Source: Aristolochia californica
Lineage: Eukaryota > Streptophyta > Magnoliopsida > Piperales > Aristolochiaceae
NCBI GenBank assembly: GCA_029961685.1
Contig: JARWKL010000011.1
Span: 6,760,501-6,824,500 of the forward strand
Length of the DNA: 64,000 nt
Direction: 5' to 3'
The notes under the pieces were generated by a model. The model was not told the DNA's origin. It was given only the letters and a program-made list of their open reading frames with translations, and made no database searches. Numbering within the stretch: position 1 is the first letter of the stretch; each line of letters begins with the position of its first letter. Made by a program: the position numbers and the translations under genes. This document shows, piece by piece, positions 9,978 to 20,693 of this stretch.

Positions 9978-11660
9978 ATTAGAATTACATCTTATCTTAG
10001 TTGTCTATGTCTTCCTTCCAGCTAATTAATGTTAATTCAGGTCGTCCCCGGTGGACGTCTCCTGCTGGTAAGTTTTTGGTTTCCATCTGAAGTATGAAAC
10101 CAATTCAAAAGGATCGTGCCCTGTGACAATGACTCACTCCACCCGGATTAAAGCTATGTCTTCCTTCTAGTGAGTCAACCATAATTAGCTCGTTCCAGAG
10201 CTACAACTGAGATGGATTGGTGCCAAAGTATAGGTTCTGATTATTTGAGTATTTGACGGATAATCATGCGTTGGCTCATCTTCGTTCTAGCAACAACATT
10301 CTAGCAATTTCTGGCGTGACTCCACATACAGGCTTGACGATACTTGGTTGTCAAAATAATCTCGTATGGTTGATTGTCATATGGGTGGTATCTGATTTGC
10401 TTTCCATTTTATCCTGAGCCAACTTATGATTGATCTCGTGAGCTTAATCTGGTGATTCAGATCTCATACCAACTTGGTATTACTGTTGGCTTACTCGACC
10501 AAATCGAGCTTACTGTTCTCATCCAGCTTGGCCCTATCAGCTTGCTCGGGTTAACTCGAACCGGGTTAACTCAGACTCATGAGCCCATTAATCTGAGACT
10601 AAGCCCATTATTCCGAATCTGGACTCAATGTGAGTCTTTTTTTACTTGGCTTAACTCATGATCCTAACTCGGATTGACTTACTCACTCACAGTCAAAGCT
10701 ATTATCTGCTATATGTTGTCTGCTATCTGCTATTAGCTTAACTTTGGCTTGATTATTACGTTGGATTATCTTCAACTTATTACTTGGTACACAACTTCCT
10801 TATTCAAGGATGGACTCGTTGTAGATTATTTCATGTGTCCTTATTACTTTTAAGGACTTTCATTATTTATCGGTTATCCTTTACTATATAACTACATATT
10901 TGGTATGTACAACAATTGTTATTGTGTCTCTTTGATTGAGACATTATTATTGAAGATCAACTTCTCGGTTGTTTTCCTTGGGTTCATTATTTGCTGACTG
11001 TTGTCAGCATTGGTTCATATGATGAAGAATTTGAATTACTTAACTTCTTCATCTTATCTTTCTTATCATTAACCATTATCCTTTTCTTATTCGATAGTCT
11101 TTTTCCTACCGTCATTTATTTGACTCTCTTTAACCCTCCTTTGACCAACCCTTTTGATGTGTTGCTTTGGTTGGTTCTTTTTATATATATGGGTATTTTT
11201 AAGTCATTTGAGACTTTTTATTGGTACCCTTAGGTTTTTTATCGCCGTCTTGTGAATGATAGACATTTCCCACTTTGGTGATTATTATCACTATCTTGTT
11301 CAAAATCATTTGAGGTTGGTTTTGACTTATGTTTTATCCGATAACCTAATCTCGAGTTATAAGCGTGATAAACTAATAACCCTAATTCAGTACTATGCAG
11401 ATTTGATTTATCGGATAAATTTTTGTGTAAATACTCTTGAAAATCTTTTTTGCATTGATTCCACTAGATAGCTAAGACCAGACTCTTTTATCGCAGTACA
11501 GTTGCAGACTTGCTTACTCGGAATCCGTCCATGCAGTCGCTGCTTTTTCTTCTGAAATACACGATAATTGTTAAGCATAAGCGTACGTATAGCTGGTCTT
11601 GGATTCTATTTAAATATGACGGCTTTCCACACAAAACTCTGGAGGCTTTGGAGGTTTTAA
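9978..11660. other. Unit A spacer without a recognised gene
   Basis: 9,983-10,677 is matched by 54,282-55,009 in unit C. 10,678-11,740 is present only in A and is absent from C across a GATTGA microhomology. Part of it (11,184-11,632) recurs at 21,786-22,857. Small open frames here are AT-rich and not conserved. Confidence 0.6.
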
Positions 11661-12164
11661 ATAATTAGATACTCACGAGACAGGATCTTTCGTAGATTCC
11701 GGTGATTCGGTACTTGATACCGTGTCTAAAGTCAGATTGAAACAATTAGGGGGTACCGGGATCTTAGAAACCCATGGGAAAAAACCTTATGGAGGAGGAC
11801 GTGATCCTTCGATGGGATCAAAAGGAAAGGGCTGATTCTTCAAGTATACGAATGGAGGTGGAGGTGGCGATAGCGCTCCGTCACGCGGCAATTGGTAGCT
11901 CTTCCCAGGTACACACTTTCTACAGGCTGGATAATCGGGCTTAAGGGCGTTGTTTGTCAAGCTCTCCTGATTTCTAGGAGTATCGTGGCTGGGCTGCTCG
12001 TCGGCGGGCGTCTGTCGCTGGTGATTATTGGCCTGAGGCGCCGGAGGCGTCTCGCGGGTAGAGCTCCTCTTACCTTCATCGTTCTCATCAGCACAAACGA
12101 CAGCCACCGTTATCAGAAGCAAAATGAGAACAGAGAGTCGTGGAAGGGGAAGAGGAAAAGCCAT
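11661..12164 (-). pseudogene. Secreted proline-rich protein, unit A copy (broken)
   Basis: The minus-strand frame begins MAFPLPLPRLSVLILLLITV and ADENDEG follows: a clear signal peptide with a likely cut after the Ala-rich VVCA. Then come a hydrophilic stretch, a short Cys motif PACRKCVPGKSY, and a Pro block LSPPPPPF. Secretion to the cell wall or apoplast is likely; the family is not recognised. A stop follows GSRPPP where the unit C copy reads Tyr (PPPPYGFFPW). Beyond it the frame stays open (NCFN...STESPESTKDPVS) to a possible splice donor GTGAGT near 11,663. Copy A also lacks about 12 residues (KEGTGAAFEAY region) present in copy C. Confidence 0.6.
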
Positions 12165-12390
12165 TTCTGCTTTCTATCCCTCCCAGTCTGCACTGCAGCT
12201 TGAAGCTTCTACTTTCCCTTATGCATTTTATAGACTTCCAACGTCTACAGCGCAAACACAGATTACACACGGCTCTCGGTAACCTAGGAAAGACTAGTGT
12301 CGTGAAGGACCCATCGAAAAAAAGCAGTTTTCTTTCCCCAAGTCCATTATATCGTTTCTCTCTCGGAGTGAAGAATTCAGGTTATTTATT
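12165..12390 (-). promoter_or_regulatory. Upstream region of the proline-rich pseudogene
   Basis: This region is conserved with 55,461-55,529 plus 60,700-60,910 in unit C, including cctaggaaagactagtgtc. A TATA-like word (attttata, about 12,222-12,229 in plus orientation) lies upstream of the ATG. No other element is certain. Confidence 0.35.
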
Positions 12391-12773
12391 TTTGCACTTT
12401 CGTAAGTCTTCCTTATTTAGTCGTCCACTCGGATTGACCCAGGACCTGGACGCTAGCATCCAATTCGGTGGTCCTCTGGGACTCCCGTTCCTATAGTGCA
12501 TGGTCCAGACAACTTGGCCCACGATCCTGGCTGTTCGTTTATTTGATCCAAGGATTAAACGTGCCGCCTCGGCTCAGAGGGAGGTGGGAGCCATACGACC
12601 GCAGGCGCTAGATGACAGTCAGCGGTCAAGGAAACTTGGTCTGCGAGTTGCATGTCCAAGTGTTCATGGAATTCAATTTACATGTGACAACTCGTTGAAT
12701 TTACTATAAAACAAAAAAATTGCAATGACCATGGCAAGTTGCGACCTCTATGGTCCATAATATTCAGGTGGGG
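12391..12773. other. Region without recognised features
   Basis: Unique sequence between units A and B. It has short open frames (for example 12,500-12,709) of no recognisable product and no repeat match that I noticed within the window. Confidence 0.5.
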
Positions 12774-13229
12774 GTGTGAGGTATTAATTAGGTTCATTAT
12801 AGATTCAGATGGGGAGTGGAAAGAGGTAAAAAAAAATTAAAGCCACAATCATGTCCTATCAACTCATAAAAGGTAATTTTTGCCCTTAAATAGGCAAATT
12901 ACATCTGTGCATAAAAACTTATTTCAAACATTCAAGAATGCCAATGTTTCTATATCAAAAGTTATTGCTTTTTTGGAGATATTGTCTGGAGGATATGACA
13001 AGGTTGGGTATACTGATAGAGGTGTTATAAATTATGAGAGGGACATGAGACAAGAATTTAGAGACTATGATGCTCAAATGTTGTTGGATCATTTCAAGGA
13101 TCTACTAGAAGAAAATCCTTCAGTTTTCTATTCGTATGAAATGGATAAGGAGAAGAGGTTAACTCACTGTTTTAAGGTAGATAGAAAGGTTAGGAAGGCA
13201 TATCACCATTTTGGTGAAGCAGTGGCGTT
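12774..13229 (+). pseudogene. FAR1/FHY3-related (FRS) fragment, copy B
   Basis: This copy preserves the longest open frame through the region between the FAR1 domain and the transposase domain. Landmarks are FKNANVSISKVIAFLEILSG, INYERDMRQEFRDYDAQMLL, DHFKDLLEENPSVFYSYEMD and LTHCFKVDRKVRKAYHHFGE, which agree with the FRS pattern (NYERD..., HF..., FxYxxxxDxxxRLxxxFWxD, xxxYxxFGDxVxFD). The FAR1 domain's first half is missing. The frame runs straight into the LTR remnant, giving a hybrid C-terminus (RLNPLPYAFSFFP). The catalytic Asp after the FGD motif is lost at the fusion. Confidence 0.8.
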
Positions 13230-13360
13230 CAGACTAAATCCATTACCCTATGCTTTCTCCTTTTTTCCCCATTGTGTTCGCTCTTCCCTCTTCTTCTTCC
13301 TGCTCTTATCTACCCAAGATGTAATCTATGGAGTCTTGAAAATCAACATGGTATCAAAGT
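13230..13360 (+). repeat. LTR 3' part and primer site fused to FAR1 copy B
   Basis: agactaaatccatta to aaaatcaaca (ends 13,348), followed by tggtatcaaagt, a primer site with one or two changes. It corresponds to 8,041-8,173 and 49,693-49,826. Confidence 0.75.
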
Positions 13361-14696
13361 AGTGATTGATTTCCAGGACTCATATCTATGATTTTTTAGA
13401 ATTCCAAACTTGCTATTTCTTGTTAGATGATCGATTTTTGTTGATGTTTATATTTTTGGTTTAAGGCCAGAACCCATGTCAGTATGATCAGGTAGGGACT
13501 CAGTTATCATGTCTCCAAGTTTGCATATCTTCATCAATTTGATCCAGACGTTAATCACTTGTTTCAAAGAACAACAACAACAACAACAACTAGATTGTTC
13601 TTGCGATGATCCTAATGTTGGCTTTGAAAAGTTATGTTTTGTCAAACAAGAATAACAGACCCATGTGATCTTCTCAAGTTGTGAATCCCCCTTCTGGTAT
13701 GTAATTTGAAGTAGTTCTTATGATCACACGTCTAGCTATACTCCAAAACTTATCTCCCTCTCAGATCTATTACAAATTTGAACGATCTAGTTATGCTCTT
13801 CCTCTGGGCTTGAATTTTTTTCTTATGTTTTGGAGCTGCTGAATTATTATTCAAAGAGTTTGGTTGAGCAGCTCCTTTTTCCTTGTCGATAGTGATCACT
13901 GTTTGCTCTAACTTACTATCGGTTTCAACATCTTTTTGTTTTCTTTGGATAAAACTTCGTTCGGTATCACTCTCTCTAGCACCTACATCTCCAATTTTTT
14001 CTTAGCTTTTTGTTGTATCATGACTTGAAAAACGAGGAGGAAGCAGTAGAACGATAGCAAGGTTTCTATTGTATCTCTTGCTCTTCTTTATCTTAGGAAT
14101 ATAGAACAAGACAGAGAATCTCGATTTAGAAGTAGCAAGAGGAGTTTTTTTTTTAAATTCTCGGTGATCCAGCCCATGATTTCTTTGGCTCCAACAATTA
14201 TGATCATCTTTCTATCTACCGCTTCATCATGGTTCCATGTTGCTTATTGATCTCTCTGGATGTTGTTGATCATTTTCTTTGGACGTTGCTGATTAAATTG
14301 CTTGCATATCGTGATTCTTGGAAAGTTGCCTCCAAGAAAGATATGATTACTGGCCAGTAACTTGCTCTATCTGGTGAACATGTTCTACTTCATCAGCTTG
14401 TGTATCTGCTCTCATCTAGCTTGTTTATTTGCCCTCATCCAGCCTGATCATCGGATTCAATCCAAGTTGATCTCGTGAGTTATTTGGTTGTACTGATCAG
14501 CCTGAATCAAAGATCCAACAAGTGGTATCAGCCTGGCTGTAAAGTTGGTATATGTTGTAATCTTCTTTAATCTTGATAGTCTGATTATCAAGCTGAATAT
14601 GGTATCTGATGGAGAATCATGCACTGGACAATCGTCTTCATTCCTGCAACCGTAATCTCATTCTAGAAATCCAGACTTTCCCTTTAACGTTTATCT
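13361..14696. other. Unit B spacer
   Basis: Non-coding, matched by 8,174-9,500 (A) and 49,827-50,980 (C). It holds a short CAA microsatellite (about 13,568-13,590). The open frame seen in A at 8,554-8,967 is broken here. Confidence 0.6.
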
Positions 14697-14907
14697 TATG
14701 TCTTTTCCTTTTGATAGTTTGTAACCCTAAGGGCATTGTAGTCATTGTTACTTTCCTTCATAAACTATAAATAGAGGCTTACTGCAAGGGGTAGATCATT
14801 AAATCTCCTATCTTCTCTCGAATTCATCCCCATCCTTTGTTTCTTCTCCCAGGCTATCTCAAGTTCCATCTCTCTCTAGTTGCCTCTCTCTTTCTCTCTT
14901 TTCTTCT

Positions 14908-16995
14908 TGAGAAATACTTCATTAACTTATTTATAATCAGAGTACATGAACCTCTATTTATAATAGAGGACGGTATAGAGTCCAATTACAATTAAACTAC
15001 CCTTGTCCCAATTACACACAAACTCTAACACTAAAAGATAAGTCCTAGCATAATTAAATAACCCAAAATAAATAGAAGATTAACATGACTAAAGCACCTT
15101 TGAACTGAATCTCTTATGTGGGTCCATATCTTATGGGCGTGGGCCTATTTTCCAACATTATTAGATATGTGGGCCTTCCTTGGTTGTGTGGGCTTGAGCC
15201 CATCTTTTGTGGATCCATATCTTATGGGCTTGGGGCCATCTTCCAACACTCTTAGATATGTGGGCCTTCCTTGGTCATGTGGGTTGGGCCCATCTTCCAA
15301 CACTCCCCCTCAAGCTAGGGTGATAACATCATGAACTCTCAGCTTGCTGCAAATGATGTATAGGGTCTTCTTGCGTAAATTAGCAGTCCTCCATATCTTC
15401 CAACACTCCCCCTCACGCTGGTGGCTCTTCCATGAGGCCCAACTGGCATAAGATAAACGAGAGTAAAATCACTCCAAGCCGTATGACATTGCACCATATT
15501 CCAGTAGGGCACACTCCTATCTTCTATAGGTAATGGGTCTGGGTCTATACGCAATGCTTAGAAGTGTAATAAAAATCCTCCATCACCGTGTCCCTCCACA
15601 AGATAATGACTCTCAAGTGGTAGAAGTAATAAATGCCAATTAAGGGGAGTATAACATAGATGTGGTAATAAGCTCTTCCATCATGGTGATGAAACATAGA
15701 TGTAGTAATAAGATCGTTCATCACGATGTCCCAACCTAGGAACTGACTCTCATTTGTGGTGGTGGGGGGGCACGAATGGAGCTTGTGCATCTAAGAAGAA
15801 ATTTTTATATCGGATTATTTCATGGGTCCTATGGCAAGGTGTATTATTTTTTATATGTGTTGGAAGATGGTCGCCATATATGGGACTAAACCAATTAAAG
15901 TTGTAGCTATATTGTCTCTTTGGATAAGACATTATTATTGAAGAAGAGGTGGCCTTAGTATCCTTTCTCAAACCATCATTTATTTGACTCTCACAAATAT
16001 CTTTGGGCCAATCCTTATAGTAACCTTATGAGTGTTGCTACGGTTGGGACACTATGATGGAGGAGCTTATTACTACATCTGATACCCATTAAAACTTATC
16101 CACAACATATAGAAAAAAATACATCTTTCTTGTACTTCTTGTATTTTTCCCCCTCAAGCTGTGAGGTAATGGTAGTGATCCCAGCTTGAACCAAATATCA
16201 TAGATATATAAATAAGCCCAAATAACATAGATGTAGTAATAAGCCCTTAACCCAGAGAGGAGTGAGATATTATTCGAATATAGTAACTCAAAAAGTGATG
16301 CAAAACAATTGGCTTAAATTCGGATTTTTCAATGCAATAGTATACCAGCATGACCTTTGATTCTTCCTTTTGAAACTACACTTACATACCTTTCATCCAA
16401 GTATAACTTATATTCATAAAATATAATTATTTTGAGATAAATAATCTGATAGATCTTGGTCTCTGTAATCTGGCAAAACTAAGTACTCTTTCTCCTTTTT
16501 CCAGCATGACCATTGACTCTTCCAAGACCAATATATTCTTATAAAAATCTCATATCGAGATTGGTTGAATAGGTAAGAAAATAAACTTACATATCTTTCT
16601 TTTGATATATAATTTTCCATATAAAGTCTCGCTCTTGATAGCATAAAATACCTCTGAAGTTGAAGCTTTCTGCTACTGCTCGAACCTCTTTTGCAATCTG
16701 ACCTTCGCTGCTTCAAATATCGATTTCTCTTTGTAGATAACTTCGATTGGGAAAAATATAGTTTTCCCTTGGAAAGTAGACTAGAATATCTTTCTGTAAA
16801 TATATAATTTGCAGTATGAAAATCTCAGTATAGAGGTAAAAATTTTAAAACAACTAAGGGGTATTGGGACTGAAAAAATAAATAAATACGAAACCTAAAC
16901 TGCTTGAAATAATAGATCAGAAAAGGATCTCATAATCTCTGTGGGTTGACGTGAACCTGCTCGGATGCTATGTTGAATTTATGGAAAATAGAAAA
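14908..16995 (-). mobile_element. Non-autonomous LTR element E1 (right LTR truncated)
   Basis: Left LTR 14,908-15,302, internal 15,303-16,970, right LTR from 16,971, cut after about 25 bases by the Copia-4 LTR. The minus orientation is set by the polypurine tract (ctccccctcaagct, from 15,303) and a degenerate primer site (gctcggatgcta, 16,959-16,970). The 1.67-kb internal region has no gag or pol and no open frame shared with E2 or E3. It sits at the same point of the solo LTR as E3 does in unit C. The first 18 or so bases of the left LTR are deleted. Confidence 0.8.
14951..14969 (-). promoter_or_regulatory. E1 LTR TATA dyad
   Basis: cctctatttataatagagg: 8-base arms CCTCTATT/AATAGAGG around TAT, the likely core promoter. 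It is identical in 20,762-20,780 and 31,583-31,601. Confidence 0.55.
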
Positions 16996-17401
16996 GTTGG
17001 AAGAGTTTAAGATCAAGTAGGACTACCACAAGCTGGTTGTTTTATCTCATAAGTTGGAAGATTAAGTGGGACTCATACAAGCTAGTTGGAAGATCAAGGA
17101 CTCCTAAGGAGAGTCACGAGCTAGTTAGAAGGTCTAGTGGGACCCACAAGTTGGCCTCTTATCCTAAAGGTCACTTCCTCATAAGAAGGAGTTAGTATTT
17201 AAGTTTTATCAAACTTCTAGTTTACTTTGAGTTATTTTATCATGATAAGCTTATCTTTAAGAGTTAGATATTGAAGGTAATTAGGAGAATGAAGGGGGGG
17301 GGGGGGGGGAGGGGTTAGTCCACAATGAAATGGAATGAATTCCCCCCGCATTACCTAGGTCATCACAAATAAGGTGTTAGTGTAAAAAGACTTGAATTGA
17401 A

Positions 17402-17941
17402 GTGAGATTACACCATTTCTTCTGCCCAGGCAAAAACGGAGGAAAGTTGATTCCTACCTTTTTTCCGAATCATTCACTTACCACGAGCGACGGCGTCGCT
17501 TCTTTCCCTCCCCCCCGAAACAAAAAATCCCTCTCATTTCCTCTTCTCCTGTCCTCTCGCTCGACCTTCGTCTCCCGACGATTTTTTTCGCCCCATTTCT
17601 TCCCCTCGTGTTCGCTCACTCTGCTTTCTCTCATTTTCGCTCTCTGCTTTCTCCATTCACCCCAACTTCATTCATCCCATCTCTCTTGCAGTGCAATACC
17701 TAGGGTTTCTGCCATTGGCATCAGCAATTCGCAGGATTTTAGGGTTCTTACCGAGTCTATGATGCTTCGGAGAATGGATTGGGATAGGAACCTCGTCGAC
17801 GTAGAGCAACGAAGGGACATTTGTTGCCGTGAGGTCGATCTTCATGCCGTAATAGAATTTTGCGGCGGTTTTGAAGGTCTTGGAGCCGCTTGGGAAATCG
17901 AAAATCAAAGGTCTCGAAGCCGCAGGGCTCTGCGACGATGA
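17402..17941 (+). other. Long open frame opposite the NPH3 fragment
   Basis: A 179-codon frame on the plus strand overlaps the antisense NPH3 piece. Its first half is Ser/Phe/Leu-rich from a CT-rich tract that looks like a 5' untranslated region, with a ttgcag splice-like end at about 17,691. I consider it a shadow of the captured DNA. Confidence 0.3.
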
Positions 17942-17983
17942 CAATGATGACGACGACGACGAATTATTTTTTATTTTTTTCAC
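17672..17983 (-). pseudogene. NPH3-domain gene fragment inside the TIR element
   Basis: NPH3/RPT2-like proteins are plant BTB-NPH3 adaptors in phototropin signalling. The minus-strand frame contains FPSGSKTFKTAAKFYYGMK and IDLTATNVPSL. This matches the family pattern FPGGxxxFExAAKFCYGhxhxhTxxNV at the BTB-NPH3 junction, with Cys replaced by Tyr. The stretch after it diverges from the family (expected RCAAEYLxM). Only about 40 residues are family-like, so it is a captured fragment. A poly-Ser run precedes it, encoded by a (GAC)n tract. Confidence 0.7.
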
Positions 17984-19082
17984 TTTTTAAAATTTTATTC
18001 TAATAACACGTAATTACTATATTAATTTATAATAAACTTTAATCATGAATTATTTTAATTATAATAAACTTTAAACCACTGGATTTACATTTTGTGTTAA
18101 TATATTATTAATTAATAATACGTAAATAAATATATTATGTTATTGATAAATTAATAGATTTATTTATTTATTATGTATTTTTTATTTTGTATTAAAATAG
18201 TGAGTTTTAATGTTAAAAAATATCTTATGTCATTAAAAAATAATTTATTTATTTATTATATTCATTTATGTTATTTTAAAAAAATTATTTTAAATAATTT
18301 ATTCTTGTCTCACGTAATTAGTATATTAATTTATAATAAACTATAATCATTAATTGGTTTAATTATCCAATTTCTATAATTAATTAAACCATTAGGTTTA
18401 TTTATTATATTCTCTTATGTTATTTTTTAATTTTTTATTAATTTTATATAATTTATTCTAGTCACACGCAATTATTGTTTTAATTTATAATAAATTATAA
18501 TCATTAAGTAATATAATATAATTTTTCATTAATTAAGATATTAATATATTGTGAACTACACATTAAATCACTTATAAGTGTAGTAATCGCGTTTATTTTG
18601 GTTAATTATATGTTTAGGTATATGTTCTATTTAGTATATTATAAAAGGTTACTAATTCTCTTCTTTATATCATACTTTTCATTTGGGGGCACTAACACTG
18701 GAATTTTTTTTCCAGCCCCTTAAACTCGTCTATACTAACACCCAAACATGAGTTGAAGTGGAAGCAATTCATCTCACTTCAATTCAATTTTCCACTTCAT
18801 TTTCACTTCATTGTGGACTAACCCCCCCAAAGTGTAATTATACATGGACTCTACCACATCCTCTACTATAAATAGAGGACATTGTACATGGATTATAATC
18901 AAGAAAGTAGTTTAAGTTTTTCTCTTTCTCATGAAGAACTCTTCTCTTGCTTAAACTCTCTCTTTTATTTTTTTCGTTTTCTCTCTTCTCCTCCTTACCC
19001 GAGAGCACTATTTCTTCTCTTTCTTGTTTTCTCCCTCTTTCTTCTTGCTCGTGATTTCAAAATAGGGATTCTAAATTCAACA

Positions 19083-19093
19083 TGGTATCAGAG
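19083..19093 (+). promoter_or_regulatory. Copia-4 primer-binding site
   Basis: tggtatcagag directly after the LTR end, complementary to the 3' end of tRNA-Met. Confidence 0.85.
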
Positions 19094-19593
19094 TATTAAA
19101 TTTAGGATCCCTACGTCAAAAGGAATGCGCTAAAAATGTATGAGCAAAACCACTCATGGAAGGCTCCTTGTGAAGGAAGATAAAAAATGATGAGATAAGT
19201 TCCTTCATTTTTTTATTATTTCATGTTACTGGTCCGAATTTAGAAGATAATTTGAAGATGGTTATGTGAATGTTTTCTATTTCATCTTATGGATATGAAT
19301 GTCTCTCGGTCTAGAAGAAGCTATCAAAACAATTGTGTTGGTTCGGAATATTTTTTTACCGAAACTAGTTCATGAGGAGATTGTTGAAAATATTTTTTTT
19401 TTTGTGCGTGGGAACTAGTGTCCTCTGATATAGAAGATTGATGTTGAGTCATCTTGTGGTGGTTATTTAGAAGAAAACAATCAGAATAATGATCATTTAG
19501 CATCAATGCTAAATCTCTCCATTAACCGAGTTAGTTAAAGAATGCTACTTTGTTTTTTTTTTATTAATTACAGTTTTTTTAAAATTTCCTATT

Positions 19594-20693
19594 ATGGCTG
19601 AAGACAACATGAGTAACAAGAATGATATACTCACAATTACTACTATACCCTTGTGAGGGGTATCAAATTACATGAGCTAGTCCACATCGGTTTGTCGGTT
19701 TCTTATAACAAAAGACCTTCTTGGTCACCTCACCAAACGTGGACCACCTATTTATGTAGAGGATATTTTTTATAACAAGTGGTTGAGGAATGATACTTTG
19801 GTTATTAGTTGGCTTATAAACAACATGGAAGAACATGTCTCCAACAATGTTATTCATCTTGATACCGCTAAACAAATTTGGGAGACATGTGCTAAGCTGT
19901 ATTCCAACTCCAACAACTTACACATGCCATATGATATTCTCCAAACAATGCTTAACACTAAACAAGGAGAAAATATCTATGAATATTTGTCTAGTTTTAG
20001 AGGCCTTTTTCAGGAATGGTAAATAGATCAGCCTCCATGGATATCTCTGTCCAAGACAAACAAAAAGAAACTTTAATCACAGCCATATGCCTTGTAAACA
20101 TTAAGCCGTATCTCGAAGTTGCTAAAAGTCAACTCCTCCACACTTCGACTATTCCCACTTTTGATGATGTATGTGTCACATTACTTCGTATTCCAGACAC
20201 TTCTTTGTCTACTACTACAATGCCATCCACTATGTACTCTGAGCATAGGGGACCATCATTTGACCATGGCAGAAATTGTAGAGGAGGACGAGGAAGAGGT
20301 GGAAGGAATGGTTATGACAAAACAGATTGGAAACAATGCACTAAGTGTGGGAAAATTGACCACACTATAGATACGTGCTATTCAAATAAGGAATATACCT
20401 TTCCCAGAAGATATGGCTACATTGCAAAGATATGTTATAAGAAGGGTTATCAAGCCTTCTTAAGTGCTACAAAGGAGGAACAACCTACCAAATTCACAGA
20501 AAAGAAAACCCTTAATGATGATGAGTATGAGTTATTCCAGAAAATGAAAACACTGCTAGGTTTTGGTTTAAGTCCATCCTCCACTGCTGCTGCCACCACC
20601 ACTTCAGGTATGTTATTTGCCTCCTCTTCATCCTCAATAATTGACTCAGGGGCCTCCGAGCATCTCACAGGTAACAAAAATTTACTACACTCA
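19594..20693 (+). pseudogene. Copia-4 gag and protease start
   Basis: Gag begins MAEDNMSNKNDILTITTIPL, followed by an in-frame TGA. Later landmarks are ISWLINNMEEHVSNNVIHL and IWETCAKLYSNSNNLHMPYD, a Gly-Arg-rich patch, a zinc knuckle (CTKCGKIDHTIDTCY, about 20,338-20,382) and the protease motif IIDSGASEHLTG with its catalytic Asp. The coding region is split at 20,693 by a solo LTR and resumes at 21,093. Several frameshifts and stops exist, so it is inactive. Confidence 0.8.

Larger units (their letters stand above)
4965..12390 (+). repeat. Locally repeated unit A (most complete copy)
   Basis: This roughly 7.4-kb stretch is matched piece by piece by 12,774-14,907 (B), 47,563-60,910 (C, with later insertions) and 61,420-64,000 (D). 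The order is: a non-coding part with small exon-like blocks (4,965-7,317), FAR1 fragment (7,318-8,040), LTR remnant with primer site (8,041-8,173), spacer (8,174-9,570), solo LTR (9,571-9,977), spacer (9,978-11,660), and the proline-rich pseudogene with its upstream region (11,661-12,390). Copies A, C and D differ by deletions and substitutions throughout, so the duplications are not recent. The right boundary is where similarity to 60,910 fades. Confidence 0.75.
12774..14907 (+). repeat. Repeated unit B (fragment)
   Basis: It starts in mid FAR1 domain and follows unit A in order: FAR1, LTR remnant, primer site, spacer, and the solo LTR's middle part (from about 14,697). Its right end is the insertion point of E1 within that LTR. 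The start of the LTR and its ATTAG are deleted here. Confidence 0.75.
17294..18828. mobile_element. 1.5-kb TIR element (Pack-type) with an NPH3 gene fragment
   Basis: Both ends carry an inverted repeat GGGGTTAGTCCACAATGAA (left 17,311-17,329, right end in reverse complement to 18,828), extended outward by runs of G (16 G from 17,294) or C. The left third is GC-rich and gene-derived. The remainder (17,960-18,700) is very AT-rich. No transposase is encoded, so it is non-autonomous. A target-site duplication could not be fixed (gaa/aaa at the edges), leaving the superfamily open. Confidence 0.7.
16996..19082 (+). repeat. Copia-4 5' LTR, split by a TIR element
   Basis: The LTR parts are 16,996-17,293 and 18,829-19,082 (about 552 bp together). 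The first part has subrepeats of ttggaagat-aag-tgggac and ends in a gagttag block. The second holds the TATA dyad (18,860-18,878), a pyrimidine-rich tract and the end attctaaattcaaca. A primer site tggtatcagag follows at 19,083. The start has lost its TG, so the left edge is approximate. Confidence 0.7.

Noticed and set aside
10452..11471. Several 60-80 codon frames in the unit A spacer as small genes
   Set aside because: They are hydrophobic translations of AT-rich DNA, absent or broken in unit C and in the 21.8-22.8 kb copy.
17402..17941. 179-codon plus-strand frame as a novel protein
   Set aside because: Its second half is antisense to the NPH3 fragment and its first half is a CT-rich tract typical of untranslated sequence.
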